DNA from: Rhodospirillaceae bacterium
GTDB taxonomy: Bacteria > Pseudomonadota > Alphaproteobacteria > Rhodospirillales > Casp-alpha2
Assembly (NCBI GenBank): GCA_016845145.1
Contig: JAERTE010000083.1
Coordinates: 1-64,000 of the forward strand
Direction of reading: 5' to 3'
DNA length: 64,000 nucleotides
Shown: positions 54,967 through 64,000 of the stretch, one piece after another
Layout of the letters: each line of letters opens with the position of its first letter
How positions within the stretch are numbered: the stretch's first letter is position 1
Made by a program: the position numbers and the translations under genes
Notes under the pieces: generated by a model
What the model was told of the DNA's origin: nothing
Seen by the model: the letters and a program-made list of their open reading frames with translations, nothing else
Database searches by the model: none

Positions 54967-55770
54967 ATGTTGCATTCCGCCACAATCCTGAACTTGATGG
55001 CTCTGGCGACGTTGTTGCCAGCTGCTTTCTTGGGATTGCGACGTGAGCCCAAGCGGGACTCGCTGTTGTGGCTGACGTTGCTGGCGGCGGCGCTTGGGGC
55101 GGGGTTGTGGGTTGTTGCAGCGTTTTTGCCGGGCTGGCGAACGGATTTCGGTGCTGCACTTTGGGTCACGGTCGCGGTTACCGTAGGGCTTTTTATCGTT
55201 CTTGTCGTTTTTGACGCGGAAGCCTGGCGGCTGAGTTCGTTATTATCACCGGCTGTATTGGTGCTCGGGGTCCTGGCGACGATCTGGACCTCGCACGAAG
55301 GTGCTAGGCCGCTGATTCAGCCACCCGGTGGGCTGGTTGCAGTACATATTGCAGTGTCCGTCGCGACCTATGGACTGGTAACCATTGCCGCGGTCGCGGC
55401 CTTGGCGGCGATCTTGCAGGAACGGGCGCTAAAAACCAAACGACCGACCGCGATGACCCGAATGTTGCCGGCCGTGGCAATTTGTGACCGCATGATGGTG
55501 CGGTTGCTGATCGTCGGCGAGATTGTATTAGGCGCTGGCCTGTTGAGCGGCATGGCGCTCAGCCTAACTGAGGCAGGCGCGGTACTGGCCTTGGATCACA
55601 AGACTATTTTGACTGTTACGGCGTTTGTCTTGATTGGCGGTTTGCTCGGCGTTCATTTCCGAAGCGGCCTTCGGGGGCGCCGCGCTGCGCGTTGGGCGCT
55701 GGCTGCTTACTTGTTGCTGACCTTGGGCTATCCTGGCGTCAAGTTTGTCACTGAGGTCTTGCTGGGTTGA
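54967..55770 (+). CDS. Cytochrome c biogenesis CcsA/YpjD-like membrane protein
   Basis: A 267-residue protein with about eight membrane segments. The family pattern is visible: HEGARPLIQPPGGLVAVHIA, then VSVATYGLVTIAAVAALAAI, LQERALK, and in the last third LDHKTILTVTAFVLIGGLLG, RGRRAARWALAAYLLLTLGY and GVKFVTEV. It belongs to the CcsA/CcmC/YpjD group, where it may handle haem or be a general inner-membrane protein. The ATG at 54967 was chosen over a GTG at 54946. It lies between ispDF and dusB. Confidence 0.82.
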   Translation: MLHSATILNLMALATLLPAAFLGLRREPKRDSLLWLTLLAAALGAGLWVVAAFLPGWRTDFGAALWVTVAVTVGLFIVLVVFDAEAWRLSSLLSPAVLVLGVLATIWTSHEGARPLIQPPGGLVAVHIAVSVATYGLVTIAAVAALAAILQERALKTKRPTAMTRMLPAVAICDRMMVRLLIVGEIVLGAGLLSGMALSLTEAGAVLALDHKTILTVTAFVLIGGLLGVHFRSGLRGRRAARWALAAYLLLTLGYPGVKFVTEVLLG

Positions 55771-55882
55771 TCAGTCAATAGGCAGGTCTTGTGTTTTCCG
55801 GCATTCTGCCTAATAAATAGGCACCGTTTTTGGAGTTCTCGTCTTGCCCCGCCTGCCTCAGAATCCTATTTCCCAGGAACCA

Positions 55883-56893
55883 ATGTCACAGGACCTTAAG
55901 CCTCTGAAGCCCGTTAATATCGGCCCCGTCACCATTGATAATCCGATCGTGTTGGCGCCTATGTCCGGTGTGACAGACATGCCGTACCGGCGTTTGGTGA
56001 AGCGGTGTGGTGCGGGTCTCGTCGTCTCGGAGATGATCGCCAGCCGCGCCATGGTCCATGCTGCTCGAAAGACGATGAAAATGGCCACACATGTGGCCGA
56101 CGAGCATCCGATTTCCGTGCAATTGGCGGGCTGCGAGCCCGATGTTATGGCCGAAGCCGCGCGACTGAATGAAGACCGCGGAGCTGCGATCATCGACATC
56201 AACATGGGGTGTCCAGCGAAGAAGGTCACCAATGGTTATGCTGGTTCAGCTCTGATGCAGGACGAGCAGAAGGCGGCGCGCATCCTCGAAGCGGTGGTGA
56301 ATGCCGTCAAGGTGCCGGTGACCATGAAAATGCGCACCGGATGGGATGACAGCAACCGAAATGCCCCAACGCTGGCAAAAATCGCTGAAGAGTGCGGTAT
56401 TCAAGCGCTTGCCGTGCATGGCCGGACACGCTGTCAATTCTACAAGGGACATGCCGACTGGGCTTTCATCGGCGAGGTCAAGGAGGCCGTGGATATCCCG
56501 GTATTTGGCAACGGCGACGTCAATACGGTCGAGGACGCACGTGATCTTTTGCTCGCGTCCGGCGCAGACGGAGTCTTGGTTGGGCGCGGCACGTATGGGC
56601 GGCCCTGGTTTCTCAACCAGATCAAGCACTTCCTGGCGACGGGCGAGACGTTGCCCGATCCGGATATTGCCGGACAGCGAGATATCGTGTTGGAGCATTT
56701 CGACGCTATCCTCAGCCATTACGGCACGCAGACCGGAGTCAAGATCGCCCGCAAGCACATCGGTTGGTATTCAAAGGGGTTGCCGAACTCCGCGGAGTTT
56801 CGCGCCCATGTGTTTTCACTGACGGAGCCTGATGCCGTGCGTGTGTCGCTGCGCGAGTTTTACGACCCGGTGATTGAGAAGTACGCAGCGTGA
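55883..56893 (+). CDS. dusB: tRNA-dihydrouridine synthase DusB (NifR3)
   Basis: DusB reduces uridine in the tRNA D-loop with FMN. The 336-residue protein has [20 protein letters not shown], the catalytic cysteine in [10 protein letters not shown] with [11 protein letters not shown], and [16 protein letters not shown] used the ATG at 55883 after CCCAGGAACC; a TTG at 55844 is in frame. The stop overlaps the ntrB start by 4 bp, the classical nifR3-ntrB-ntrC arrangement. Confidence 0.94.
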   Translation: MSQDLKPLKPVNIGPVTIDNPIVLAPMSGVTDMPYRRLVKRCGAGLVVSEMIASRAMVHAARKTMKMATHVADEHPISVQLAGCEPDVMAEAARLNEDRGAAIIDINMGCPAKKVTNGYAGSALMQDEQKAARILEAVVNAVKVPVTMKMRTGWDDSNRNAPTLAKIAEECGIQALAVHGRTRCQFYKGHADWAFIGEVKEAVDIPVFGNGDVNTVEDARDLLLASGADGVLVGRGTYGRPWFLNQIKHFLATGETLPDPDIAGQRDIVLEHFDAILSHYGTQTGVKIARKHIGWYSKGLPNSAEFRAHVFSLTEPDAVRVSLREFYDPVIEKYAA

Positions 56894-58011
56894 GTACGTT
56901 GGCCGTCAAGCCTTGGGATGACGATGAAACCGGCAATGGCATTGATGGCGACCAGGTTCTCAACGCGTTGACCGCTACGGTTATTGCCGTAGACGAGACC
57001 GGGGCGATCCAATACATCAATGCGGCTGGCGAGCAGTTCCTTCGGGCCAGCGCGGGCAATCTTATGCACCAATCCTTGGCTGATCTGCTGCCTGCCGACA
57101 GCCCTCTGTTTTCATTGATCGATCAGGCGCGCGCACATCAACAGGCGGTATCAGAATACGATATTACGATTGAAACGCCTCGTATCGGCCGGCATTTCGT
57201 GAATTTGCATGCTGCGCTGGCGCCGGATTGCCCTGGTATGGTGGTCGTTACTGTGTTTCCGCGTTCCATCGCCGACAAGATCGACCGCCAACTGACCCAC
57301 CGCGGCGCGGCGCGCTCCGTAACCGCCATGGCGTCTCTGATGGCGCACGAGGTCAAGAACCCGTTGTCGGGTATCCGCGGCGCGGCACAGTTGCTGGAAG
57401 ATAGCGAAAATGAGGAGAACCGTGGGTTAACCAGCCTGATTCGGGATGAAGTTGATCGTATTTGCGCCCTGGTCGACCGCATGGGCTTGTTTACCGATGA
57501 GGCCCAGGTGCGGCGCGATGCGGTGAATATCCATCAGGTTTTGGATCACGTGCATCAGATTGCCCGTAACGGCTTTGCCAAGGGTATCCGGTTCGTGACA
57601 AATTTCGACCCTTCGCTGCCGTCGGTACGGGGCGATCGCGATCAATTGGTGCAGGTATTTTTGAACCTCGTGAAAAACGCTGCCGAGGCGGTACCGGACT
57701 CAGGCGGCGAAATCATCCTGGAGAGCGCCTACAGGCACGGTATTCGCATGGCGTTGCCTGGCGGTGGCGACAGAGTGGAATTGCCGTTGGTGATCAGTGT
57801 GATCGACAATGGGGCGGGCATTACTGAGGACCTGAGGCCCTATTTGTTCGACCCATTTGTCAGCAATAAGCCCGACGGCAGCGGTCTCGGACTGGCATTG
57901 GTTGCGCAAATCGTCCAGGGACATGGCGGTATCATTGAGTGCGAAAGCGATCAAAAGCGGACTGTTTTTAAAGTGTTCTTGCCGATGTTCACGGAAACGG
58001 AGGCATCATGA
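56890..58011 (+). CDS. ntrB: Nitrogen-regulation sensor kinase NtrB
   Basis: NtrB phosphorylates NtrC under nitrogen limitation and is controlled by PII. The 373-residue soluble kinase has a PAS region ([20 protein letters not shown]), HisKA with [20 protein letters not shown] and an HATPase domain with [23 protein letters not shown] and [13 protein letters not shown]. It begins with GTG at 56890 and overlaps dusB and ntrC by 4 bp each, so the three are translationally coupled. Confidence 0.95.
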   Translation: MSTLAVKPWDDDETGNGIDGDQVLNALTATVIAVDETGAIQYINAAGEQFLRASAGNLMHQSLADLLPADSPLFSLIDQARAHQQAVSEYDITIETPRIGRHFVNLHAALAPDCPGMVVVTVFPRSIADKIDRQLTHRGAARSVTAMASLMAHEVKNPLSGIRGAAQLLEDSENEENRGLTSLIRDEVDRICALVDRMGLFTDEAQVRRDAVNIHQVLDHVHQIARNGFAKGIRFVTNFDPSLPSVRGDRDQLVQVFLNLVKNAAEAVPDSGGEIILESAYRHGIRMALPGGGDRVELPLVISVIDNGAGITEDLRPYLFDPFVSNKPDGSGLGLALVAQIVQGHGGIIECESDQKRTVFKVFLPMFTETEAS

Positions 58012-59459
58012 CGACAGCGCCAACGATCCTGGTGGCCGATGACGATGCCGCAATCCGAACCGTCGTGACCCAGGCGTTAACGCGCGTCGGTTTCGAGGTG
58101 CGCGCCACCGGCACCGCCGCAATGCTGTGGAAATGGGTGGAAGACGGGGACGGCGATTTGGTGATCACTGATGTGATCATGCCCGATGAGAACGGTCTTG
58201 ACCTGATACCTCGTATCCGGCGCATCCGGCCGAACCTCCGTATCGTTGTGATGAGTGCCCAAACGACGCTGCAGACGGCAGTAAAGGCGACCGAGAGAGG
58301 TGCCTTTGAGTACCTTCCAAAGCCTTTTGATATCAATGAATTAACGGCAATTGTTAAGCGTGGAATTGAGAATCCGGATGAGATAGGCAAGCGCAGCGCC
58401 CAGCCCGAGGAACTGGAAGATACCTTGCCGCTGATCGGTCGATCGTCTGCTATGCAGGAAGTGTATCGCACCTTGGCACGACTGATGCCGACCGATTTGA
58501 CGGTGATGATTAACGGCGAGTCCGGGACTGGCAAGGAATTAGTAGCCCGCGCGCTGCATGACTACGGAAAACGAAAGCTTGGCCCGTTCGTGGCGGTGAA
58601 TATGGCCGCTATTCCGCGCGAATTGATCGAAAGCGAGTTGTTCGGACACGAGAAGGGGGCGTTCACGGGCGCCACGGCCCGGACATCGGGGCGTTTCGAG
58701 CAAGCCGAAGGCGGAACGCTGTTTCTCGACGAAATCGGTGACATGCCTATGGAGGCGCAAACCCGTTTGCTCAGGGTGCTGCAAGAGGGGGAGTTCACTA
58801 CCGTCGGTGGCCACGTCGCAATCCGCGCGGATGTGCGTATCATTGCCGCCACTCACCATGACTTGAAGCAATTGATCCGTCAGGGGTTGTTCCGCGAGGA
58901 TTTGTTCTTTCGTCTCAACGTCGTGCCGCTGCATCTGCCGCCGCTGCGCGAGCGGACTGAAGACATCCCCGAACTAGTCAGACATTTCTTGGCTCGTGCG
59001 AAAAACGCCGGATTGCCGTGGAAAACAGTTGATCAATCCGCGCTCAACCAACTGAACCGGCACGGCTGGCCAGGCAATGTCCGGGAGCTCGAAAACCTCG
59101 TGCAGCGGTTCGCCGCACTGTACTCTGAAGAAACGATATCCGCTGACATCGTTGAGCGCGAACTGGCTGAACGGTCGCAATTTGCGGCGGCGGAGGACGC
59201 GGGAAACCGCGAAGAAGGCCTTTCGGCTTTGGTGGAAAGGCAGTTGGATTCGTATTTCGCGGCCCATCAGAATGATCTGCCGGCGCACGGTCTCTATGAT
59301 CGAGTGTTGCGGGAGGTGGAAAGACCGCTGATTACCTTGACGTTGCAAGCGACCCGTGGAAATCAGGTGCGTGCCGCGCAGGTGTTGGGTCTCAATCGCA
59401 ACACGCTACGCAAGAAGATTCGTGAGCTTGAAATCCCTGTTATACGGGGTGGCAGATGA
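58008..59459 (+). CDS. ntrC: Nitrogen-regulation response regulator NtrC
   Basis: NtrC activates sigma54 promoters. The 483-residue protein has a receiver with the acceptor aspartate in [16 protein letters not shown] (about residue 54), an AAA+ domain with [15 protein letters not shown] and the sigma54-contact loop [16 protein letters not shown], Walker [13 protein letters not shown], and a C-terminal Fis-type HTH ([19 protein letters not shown]). All motifs are intact, in contrast to NtrX downstream. It overlaps ntrY by 4 bp. Confidence 0.97.
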   Translation: MTTAPTILVADDDAAIRTVVTQALTRVGFEVRATGTAAMLWKWVEDGDGDLVITDVIMPDENGLDLIPRIRRIRPNLRIVVMSAQTTLQTAVKATERGAFEYLPKPFDINELTAIVKRGIENPDEIGKRSAQPEELEDTLPLIGRSSAMQEVYRTLARLMPTDLTVMINGESGTGKELVARALHDYGKRKLGPFVAVNMAAIPRELIESELFGHEKGAFTGATARTSGRFEQAEGGTLFLDEIGDMPMEAQTRLLRVLQEGEFTTVGGHVAIRADVRIIAATHHDLKQLIRQGLFREDLFFRLNVVPLHLPPLRERTEDIPELVRHFLARAKNAGLPWKTVDQSALNQLNRHGWPGNVRELENLVQRFAALYSEETISADIVERELAERSQFAAAEDAGNREEGLSALVERQLDSYFAAHQNDLPAHGLYDRVLREVERPLITLTLQATRGNQVRAAQVLGLNRNTLRKKIRELEIPVIRGGR

Positions 59460-61753
59460 GCGAAGCCGGCGCCACGACCGAGAAACTGTTAGCGGTTGCG
59501 CGGCGTGCGATTTCGAGCCGTAAAGCCGCTTATGCGCTTGCCGCGTTGGCGTTCGCCTCCGGTGTGGCTACGGTTGCAAGCATCACCGGCAAATCGGGTC
59601 GGGCGTACGATATCGATACGGTTCTCAGCCTTCTTTACGTCGATGGCATATTGCTGCTTTTGCTTGGTGTTATTGTTGTTCGCCGTTTGCTTCAGATATG
59701 GATGGAACGTCGCCGAGGTGCAGCAGGCGCCGGACTGCATGTGCGATTGGTTGCGCTATTCAGTCTTGTGGCGGTGACGCCGGGCATCCTTGTCGTGGTG
59801 TTTTCGGCGCTATTTCTACATTTCGGGATGCAGAGTTGGTTTGCCGAACGGGTGCGCACGGCATTGAATGATTCCCTCGTTGTCGCCAGGGCCTACCTGT
59901 TTGAGCACCGCAACAAGATCCAGACCGATGCTTTCGCCCTTGCCAACGAACTCAACCAGAATGCCGCAGCGCTGATGCGCAGCCCTGTGCTTTTCAACGA
60001 CGTGTTGTCATCGCAGTCCGCGCTGCGCTCACTTTCCGAAGCGGTGGTTCTCGATAGTAGTGGACAGGTATTGGCCAGGGGGCAGTTCAGCCTGATTGCC
60101 GAAATTGAAAGCGTCTCGGCTGCGGTCATGCGTTCCGTTGATGATGGCGGCATCGCAGTCATCGATTCAAAAGACGATGAACGCTTGCGTGCGCTCGTCA
60201 AGCTCAATCGATTTGTTGATGCCTACCTTTTGGTGGAGCGGTTGGTTGATCCGCGCGTTTCCAACCACGTGGATAACATCGATAAGGCGGTTACCAGCTA
60301 CCGAAAGATGGAAAGCGAGCGTAGCGGCATCCAGGTGAGTTTCATCATCATTTTTGTCATGGTTGCGTTATTGATGTTGCTTGCTGCCGGGTGGGTGGGG
60401 TTGACGGTCGCTCGGCAACTCGCAAGGCCAATCAGCGCGTTGATAACCGCGGCGGAAGAAGTCAGTGACGGTAATTTGGATTTTCGTGTCGACGCGGATC
60501 CGACAAATGACGAAATCGGCACCCTGGGACTCGCTTTCAACAACATGACATCCCAACTACAGGCCCAGCAACGGGGACTGATTGAAGCCAACCGTGAACT
60601 CGATGAGCGCCGCCGGTTTACTGAAACCGTGTTGGCGGGGGTATCGGCTGGCGTGATCGGGCTTGATTCTAAAGGAAACGTACACCTGCCCAACCGTTCT
60701 GCGTCTGAGTTGTTAGACGTTGATATGGAAGCGAATGCCGGCAAACCCTTGGCGGAAATCATACCGGAAATGGCTGAATTGGTATTACGTGCCCTTGACG
60801 CGCCGCAGCGTACCCACCAAACGGAAATCCGCCTGGTGCGCCGGGATGGCTTCCGTACGTTACTTGTGCGGATTGCGGGTGAAACACTGCAGACGGAGAT
60901 TATTGGGTTTGTCGTCACTTTCGACGACGTTACCGATTTGTTGTCAGCCCAGCGAACGGCCGCATGGGCGGATGTCGCGCGGCGGATCGCGCACGAAATC
61001 AAGAACCCGCTGACACCGATTCAGCTTTCCGCCGAGCGGCTTCGGCGGAAATATGAAAAAGAAATCATATCCGAACCCGAGGTCTTCAAGACCTGTACCG
61101 ACACCATTGTTCGTCAAGTTGAAGACATCGGCCGAATGGTCGATGAATTTTCGTCTTTCTCACGTATGCCGCAACCGACCATGAAAGAAGAAAATCTCGT
61201 AGAAATCTGCCGTGAAGCGGTATTTCTGGAGCGCAATCGAAATCCCGACATCGAAATCGTGACACAGTTGCCGTCAGAGCCGCTAAAAGTGCGGTGCGAT
61301 AGCCGGCAGATTTCACGGGCGCTGACCAATGTCTTGAAAAACGCGGTGGAATCGATCGAGGCACGCGTAGCAGGAGTTGGAGATGAAGGGATCGAAGGCG
61401 TAATCACCATAAGGCTGGATGAGCCCGGCAGCGAACTTGACGAAATCCGTATCGTTGTCGAAGACAACGGAAAGGGGTTGCCCGAAGACTATGAGCGTTT
61501 GACCGAACCCTATGTAACGACCCGGGAAAAAGGCACAGGGTTGGGCCTGGCGATCGTACGCAAGATCATGGAAGATCACGACGGTAATGTGTCGTTGCAA
61601 AACCGTGATGAAGGCGGTGCCAGGGTGATCTTGGTCATGGCACGATCAAGCTCTGGTGAAGCCATGGTGGACGTGACTCAAGACCAAGACCACGAAGCTG
61701 CTGCCATGAAGACAGCGGTCAATTTAAATACAAGCACGAACGAGTTGGGGTAA
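59456..61753 (+). CDS. ntrY: Transmembrane sensor kinase NtrY
   Basis: NtrY is the membrane partner of NtrX. The 765-residue protein has three N-terminal membrane segments in the first about 115 residues, an extracytoplasmic domain, a further segment ([20 protein letters not shown], about residue 300), HAMP, a PAS region ([20 protein letters not shown]), HisKA with [19 protein letters not shown] and HATPase ([32 protein letters not shown]). The NtrYX pair responds to nitrogen and in some alphas to redox state. Confidence 0.96.
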   Translation: MSEAGATTEKLLAVARRAISSRKAAYALAALAFASGVATVASITGKSGRAYDIDTVLSLLYVDGILLLLLGVIVVRRLLQIWMERRRGAAGAGLHVRLVALFSLVAVTPGILVVVFSALFLHFGMQSWFAERVRTALNDSLVVARAYLFEHRNKIQTDAFALANELNQNAAALMRSPVLFNDVLSSQSALRSLSEAVVLDSSGQVLARGQFSLIAEIESVSAAVMRSVDDGGIAVIDSKDDERLRALVKLNRFVDAYLLVERLVDPRVSNHVDNIDKAVTSYRKMESERSGIQVSFIIIFVMVALLMLLAAGWVGLTVARQLARPISALITAAEEVSDGNLDFRVDADPTNDEIGTLGLAFNNMTSQLQAQQRGLIEANRELDERRRFTETVLAGVSAGVIGLDSKGNVHLPNRSASELLDVDMEANAGKPLAEIIPEMAELVLRALDAPQRTHQTEIRLVRRDGFRTLLVRIAGETLQTEIIGFVVTFDDVTDLLSAQRTAAWADVARRIAHEIKNPLTPIQLSAERLRRKYEKEIISEPEVFKTCTDTIVRQVEDIGRMVDEFSSFSRMPQPTMKEENLVEICREAVFLERNRNPDIEIVTQLPSEPLKVRCDSRQISRALTNVLKNAVESIEARVAGVGDEGIEGVITIRLDEPGSELDEIRIVVEDNGKGLPEDYERLTEPYVTTREKGTGLGLAIVRKIMEDHDGNVSLQNRDEGGARVILVMARSSSGEAMVDVTQDQDHEAAAMKTAVNLNTSTNELG

Positions 61754-61756
61754 GAA

Positions 61757-63151
61757 GTGGCGAGCGACATTCTAATCGTCGACGATGAGGCCGATATTCG
61801 GATGCTGACGGCCGGTATTCTGGAAGATGAGGGCTTCGATACCCGCGAAGCGGCGAATAGCACGGCGGCATTGGCCGAGGTCGAGGCCCGCCGTCCAAGC
61901 TTGGTGTTGCTGGACATATGGTTGCAAGGCAGCGAGTTAGACGGGCTTGGCATCTTAAAGGCAATCAAGCTCAATCATCCGTCGCTGCCGGTATTGATGA
62001 TGAGCGGTCACGGCACCGTGGAAACGGCGGTTATTGCCATCAAGGACGGTGCATACGATTTCATCGAGAAACCATTCAAGGCAGACCGCTTGCTGATGCT
62101 GGTCGAGCGCGCGGTCGAGGCAGCGCGCCTTAGGCGTGAGAACGAGGAATTGCGTTTACGTGCAGATGTGACGCCTTTGCTGGTCGGGCAATCAAAATTG
62201 ATGCGCGAGCTTGGACAAACCATCGACAAAGTAGCGCCGACCAACAGCCGGGTGATGATTCTGGGGCCGGCGGGCGCCGGCAAAGATGTAGTGGCGCGCC
62301 AAATCCACGACCGCTCGCCACGCAAAAACAACCCGTTTATCGTCGTTAATTGCGCGACGATGGCTCCGGAACGCATGGAAGAAGAGTTGTTCGGCGTCGA
62401 AAGTGACGACGACGGTACTGGTGGTGCGGTGAAGATCGGCACATTCGAAGCCGCTCACAAGGGGACATTGCTGCTCGATGAAGTGGCCGATATGCCGCTG
62501 GAGACACAAGGAAAAATTGTCCGCGCCTTGCAAGAGCAAGTATTTACGCGTGTCGGAGGCCATACCCGCGTTGAGGTCGATGTCAGGGTCATTGCCACAA
62601 GCACACGGGATTTGGTGGCGGAAATCGCGACCGGAGGATTCCGGGAGGATTTGTATTACCGGTTAAATGTCGTCCCCATTGATGTCCCGCCGTTGAACGC
62701 ACGGCGCGAAGATATCGTCTTGTTGGCTGAGCAGTTTCTGAGCCGAGCCTGTGAGATCAGCGGCCAGCCAACGCGGACCATTGGTGACGATGCGCTGTCT
62801 GCTTTGCAAGGCTACGAATGGCCGGGAAATGTGCGGGAATTACGCAATGCTATCGAGCGTATGTTGATCATGGCACCGGCGGATTCCAGCGATCCCATTG
62901 CGGCAGAGTATCTACCACATGAAGTGATCGGCGTGGTGGCAGATTTTCCGCAACCCGACCGAAACGGGGAAATTATGACGTTGCCCTTGCGTGAGGCGCG
63001 CGAACGGTTTGAACATGATTATCTAAGCGCCCAAATCAAACGATTTGACGGCAATATCTCTCGTACGGCCGAGTTCGTTGGCATGGAACGATCTGCGCTG
63101 CATCGCAAGCTCAAGGGCCTGGGCGTTCTGGGAACTGACAAAGCCGGTTGA
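61757..63151 (+). CDS. ntrX: Response regulator NtrX without GAFTGA loop
   Basis: NtrX is the response partner of NtrY. The 464-residue protein has the receiver with aspartate in PSLVLLDIWLQGSELDGLGI and an AAA+ domain with GPAGAGKDVVARQIHDRSPR. Where NtrC has GAFTGA this protein reads ESDDDGTGGAVKIGTFEAAH, so the sigma54-contact loop is missing. Walker B is GTLLLDEVADMP and the C-terminus is a Fis-type HTH (RTAEFVGMERSALHRKLKGL). Alphaproteobacterial NtrX proteins lacking the loop are thought to work with another sigma factor. Start is GTG at 61757. Confidence 0.95.
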   Translation: MASDILIVDDEADIRMLTAGILEDEGFDTREAANSTAALAEVEARRPSLVLLDIWLQGSELDGLGILKAIKLNHPSLPVLMMSGHGTVETAVIAIKDGAYDFIEKPFKADRLLMLVERAVEAARLRRENEELRLRADVTPLLVGQSKLMRELGQTIDKVAPTNSRVMILGPAGAGKDVVARQIHDRSPRKNNPFIVVNCATMAPERMEEELFGVESDDDGTGGAVKIGTFEAAHKGTLLLDEVADMPLETQGKIVRALQEQVFTRVGGHTRVEVDVRVIATSTRDLVAEIATGGFREDLYYRLNVVPIDVPPLNARREDIVLLAEQFLSRACEISGQPTRTIGDDALSALQGYEWPGNVRELRNAIERMLIMAPADSSDPIAAEYLPHEVIGVVADFPQPDRNGEIMTLPLREARERFEHDYLSAQIKRFDGNISRTAEFVGMERSALHRKLKGLGVLGTDKAG

Positions 63152-63190
63152 CTAGGCTACAAGTGACGCGCTTTCGGAGGGTGTTTTGCA

Positions 63191-64000
63191 ATGAAAGTGA
63201 TTGTTTGCGGCGCGGGCCAAGTTGGGTTCCATATTGCCCGCCATTTGTCGCTTGAAAACAACGACGTAACGGTAGTCGATCAATCTCCGGACTTGATCCG
63301 CCAGATTAGCGACAATCTGGACGTCAATGGTATTGTCGGACAGGCCTCGCACCCCAATATCCTCGACCAGGCCGGTGCGGAAGATGCCGATATGCTGATC
63401 GCCGTCACCTATGCCGACGAGGTCAACATGGTTGCGTGTCAGGTTGCGCACTCCATATTCGAGGTGCCGACCAAAATCGCCCGCGTACGTCAGCAGAGCT
63501 ATCTCGACCCTATGTGGGCCAATTTATTTTCGCGCGACCACATGCCAATCGATCACATTATCTCGCCTGAAATTGAGGTAGCGCGCGCCGTGACGCGGCG
63601 ATTGCAGGTGCCAGGCGCATTCGAAATGATCCCGCTCGCGGACGACAAGGTGAAACTACTCGGCGTGCGCTGCGAAGATGATTGCCCGCTGGTCAATACG
63701 CCGCTTCGACAACTGACACAGCTATTTCCCGATCTAAACATCGTTATTGTCGGCCTGATGCGCGGCGATGAGGCCATTGTGCCCACATCCGAAGACCAAA
63801 TGCTCCCGGGTGACGAGGTGTATTTCGTTGTTGATAGCGAGCAGGTGGGCCGGGCCATGGCAGCGTTCGGCCACGAAGAGACCGAGGCGCGGCGGCTGTT
63901 GATTTTTGGTGGCGGCAACATCGGGCTGTTTCTGGCGCAGGAAATCGAGCGCGAGCATACCTGGGTACGGACCAAGATCGTCGAGAGCGATCCGGAGCGT
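63191..64000 (+). CDS. trkA: Trk-system potassium uptake protein TrkA (3' end outside window)
   Basis: TrkA binds NAD and gates the TrkH potassium channel. The 270 visible residues begin MKVIVCGAGQVGFHIARHLS, the RCK_N domain, with VVDQSPDLIRQISDN and YADEVNMVACQVAHSIF. An RCK_C domain follows (FEMIPLADDKVKLLGVRC) and a second RCK_N begins at LLIFGGGNIGLFLAQEIERE. The start is the ATG at 63191 after GGAGG at 63176-63180. The ntrX-trkA order is typical for alphaproteobacteria. Confidence 0.96.
   Translation, partial: MKVIVCGAGQVGFHIARHLSLENNDVTVVDQSPDLIRQISDNLDVNGIVGQASHPNILDQAGAEDADMLIAVTYADEVNMVACQVAHSIFEVPTKIARVRQQSYLDPMWANLFSRDHMPIDHIISPEIEVARAVTRRLQVPGAFEMIPLADDKVKLLGVRCEDDCPLVNTPLRQLTQLFPDLNIVIVGLMRGDEAIVPTSEDQMLPGDEVYFVVDSEQVGRAMAAFGHEETEARRLLIFGGGNIGLFLAQEIEREHTWVRTKIVESDPER

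Overview
The window is a chromosomal segment of an alphaproteobacterium, most likely of the order Rhodospirillales and probably free-living and marine. The evidence is gene order rather than any marker gene. It carries the rpiB-glyA-nrdR-ribD-ribE-ribB-ribH-nusB-thiL-hppA series, the bamE-CBP3-yceD-rpmF-plsX-fabH-ihfA-merR series and the ispDF...dusB-ntrB-ntrC-ntrY-ntrX-trkA series, together with a fused IspDF, a MucR-type regulator, a class I PhaC and an H+-pyrophosphatase. I see no phage, integrase, IS element or CRISPR array. Coding density is high.

Layout. 1-2.7 kb: accC (cut by the left edge) and accB on the minus strand, then a ThiS-ThiG fusion preceded by a decamer tandem repeat. 2.7-10.1 kb: PAS histidine kinase, TetR regulator, DEAD-box-type helicase with a DESD motif, alpha/beta hydrolase, gamma-carbonic anhydrase-like protein, MeaB GTPase, PaaI thioesterase and a membrane-anchored triheme cytochrome. 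10.3-18.3 kb: FMN-binding split-barrel protein divergent from a MocR-type regulator, an MmgE/PrpD protein, a LysR regulator, PhaC and an OmpA-like lipoprotein. 18.4-22.6 kb: aminotransferase and homoserine dehydrogenase, a hydrolase and a C26 peptidase. 22.6-29.4 kb is the accessory part: a cytoplasmic reductive-dehalogenase-like protein, an orphan sensor kinase lying between two copies of a thioesterase gene start (one now a 25-codon fragment), and a lipoprotein/metzincin pair that may be one frameshifted gene. 29.7-33.1 kb: fused isobutyryl-CoA mutase IcmF behind a palindromic operator. 33.1-44.1 kb: small protein, MucR, rpiB, glyA, nrdR, the riboflavin operon, nusB, thiL, a FliL-like protein and hppA. 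44.1-49.3 kb: outer-membrane, respiratory-chaperone, ribosome and fatty-acid genes, ending in tRNA-Pro(GGG). 49.3-53.6 kb: galE, a Gfo/Idh oxidoreductase, a probable small RNA locus, a [2Fe-2S] ferredoxin, cutA and a receiver protein without its phosphoacceptor. 53.6-64 kb: ispDF, a CcsA/YpjD-like protein, dusB, the two Ntr two-component systems and trkA (cut by the right edge).

How they work together. The riboflavin genes make lumazine and riboflavin, but the ribB gene has a degenerate RibA half, so GTP cyclohydrolase II must be supplied elsewhere. NtrBC and NtrYX control nitrogen status, and NtrX here lacks the sigma54-contact loop. Three cobalamin-linked proteins (MeaB, the reductive-dehalogenase-like protein and IcmF) imply a B12-using metabolism. 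The observations I consider most worth testing are the candidate small RNA at about 51353-51440, with a perfect CRP-like dyad just upstream; the B12/Fe-S reductive-dehalogenase-like locus with its duplication scar; and the IcmF operator.
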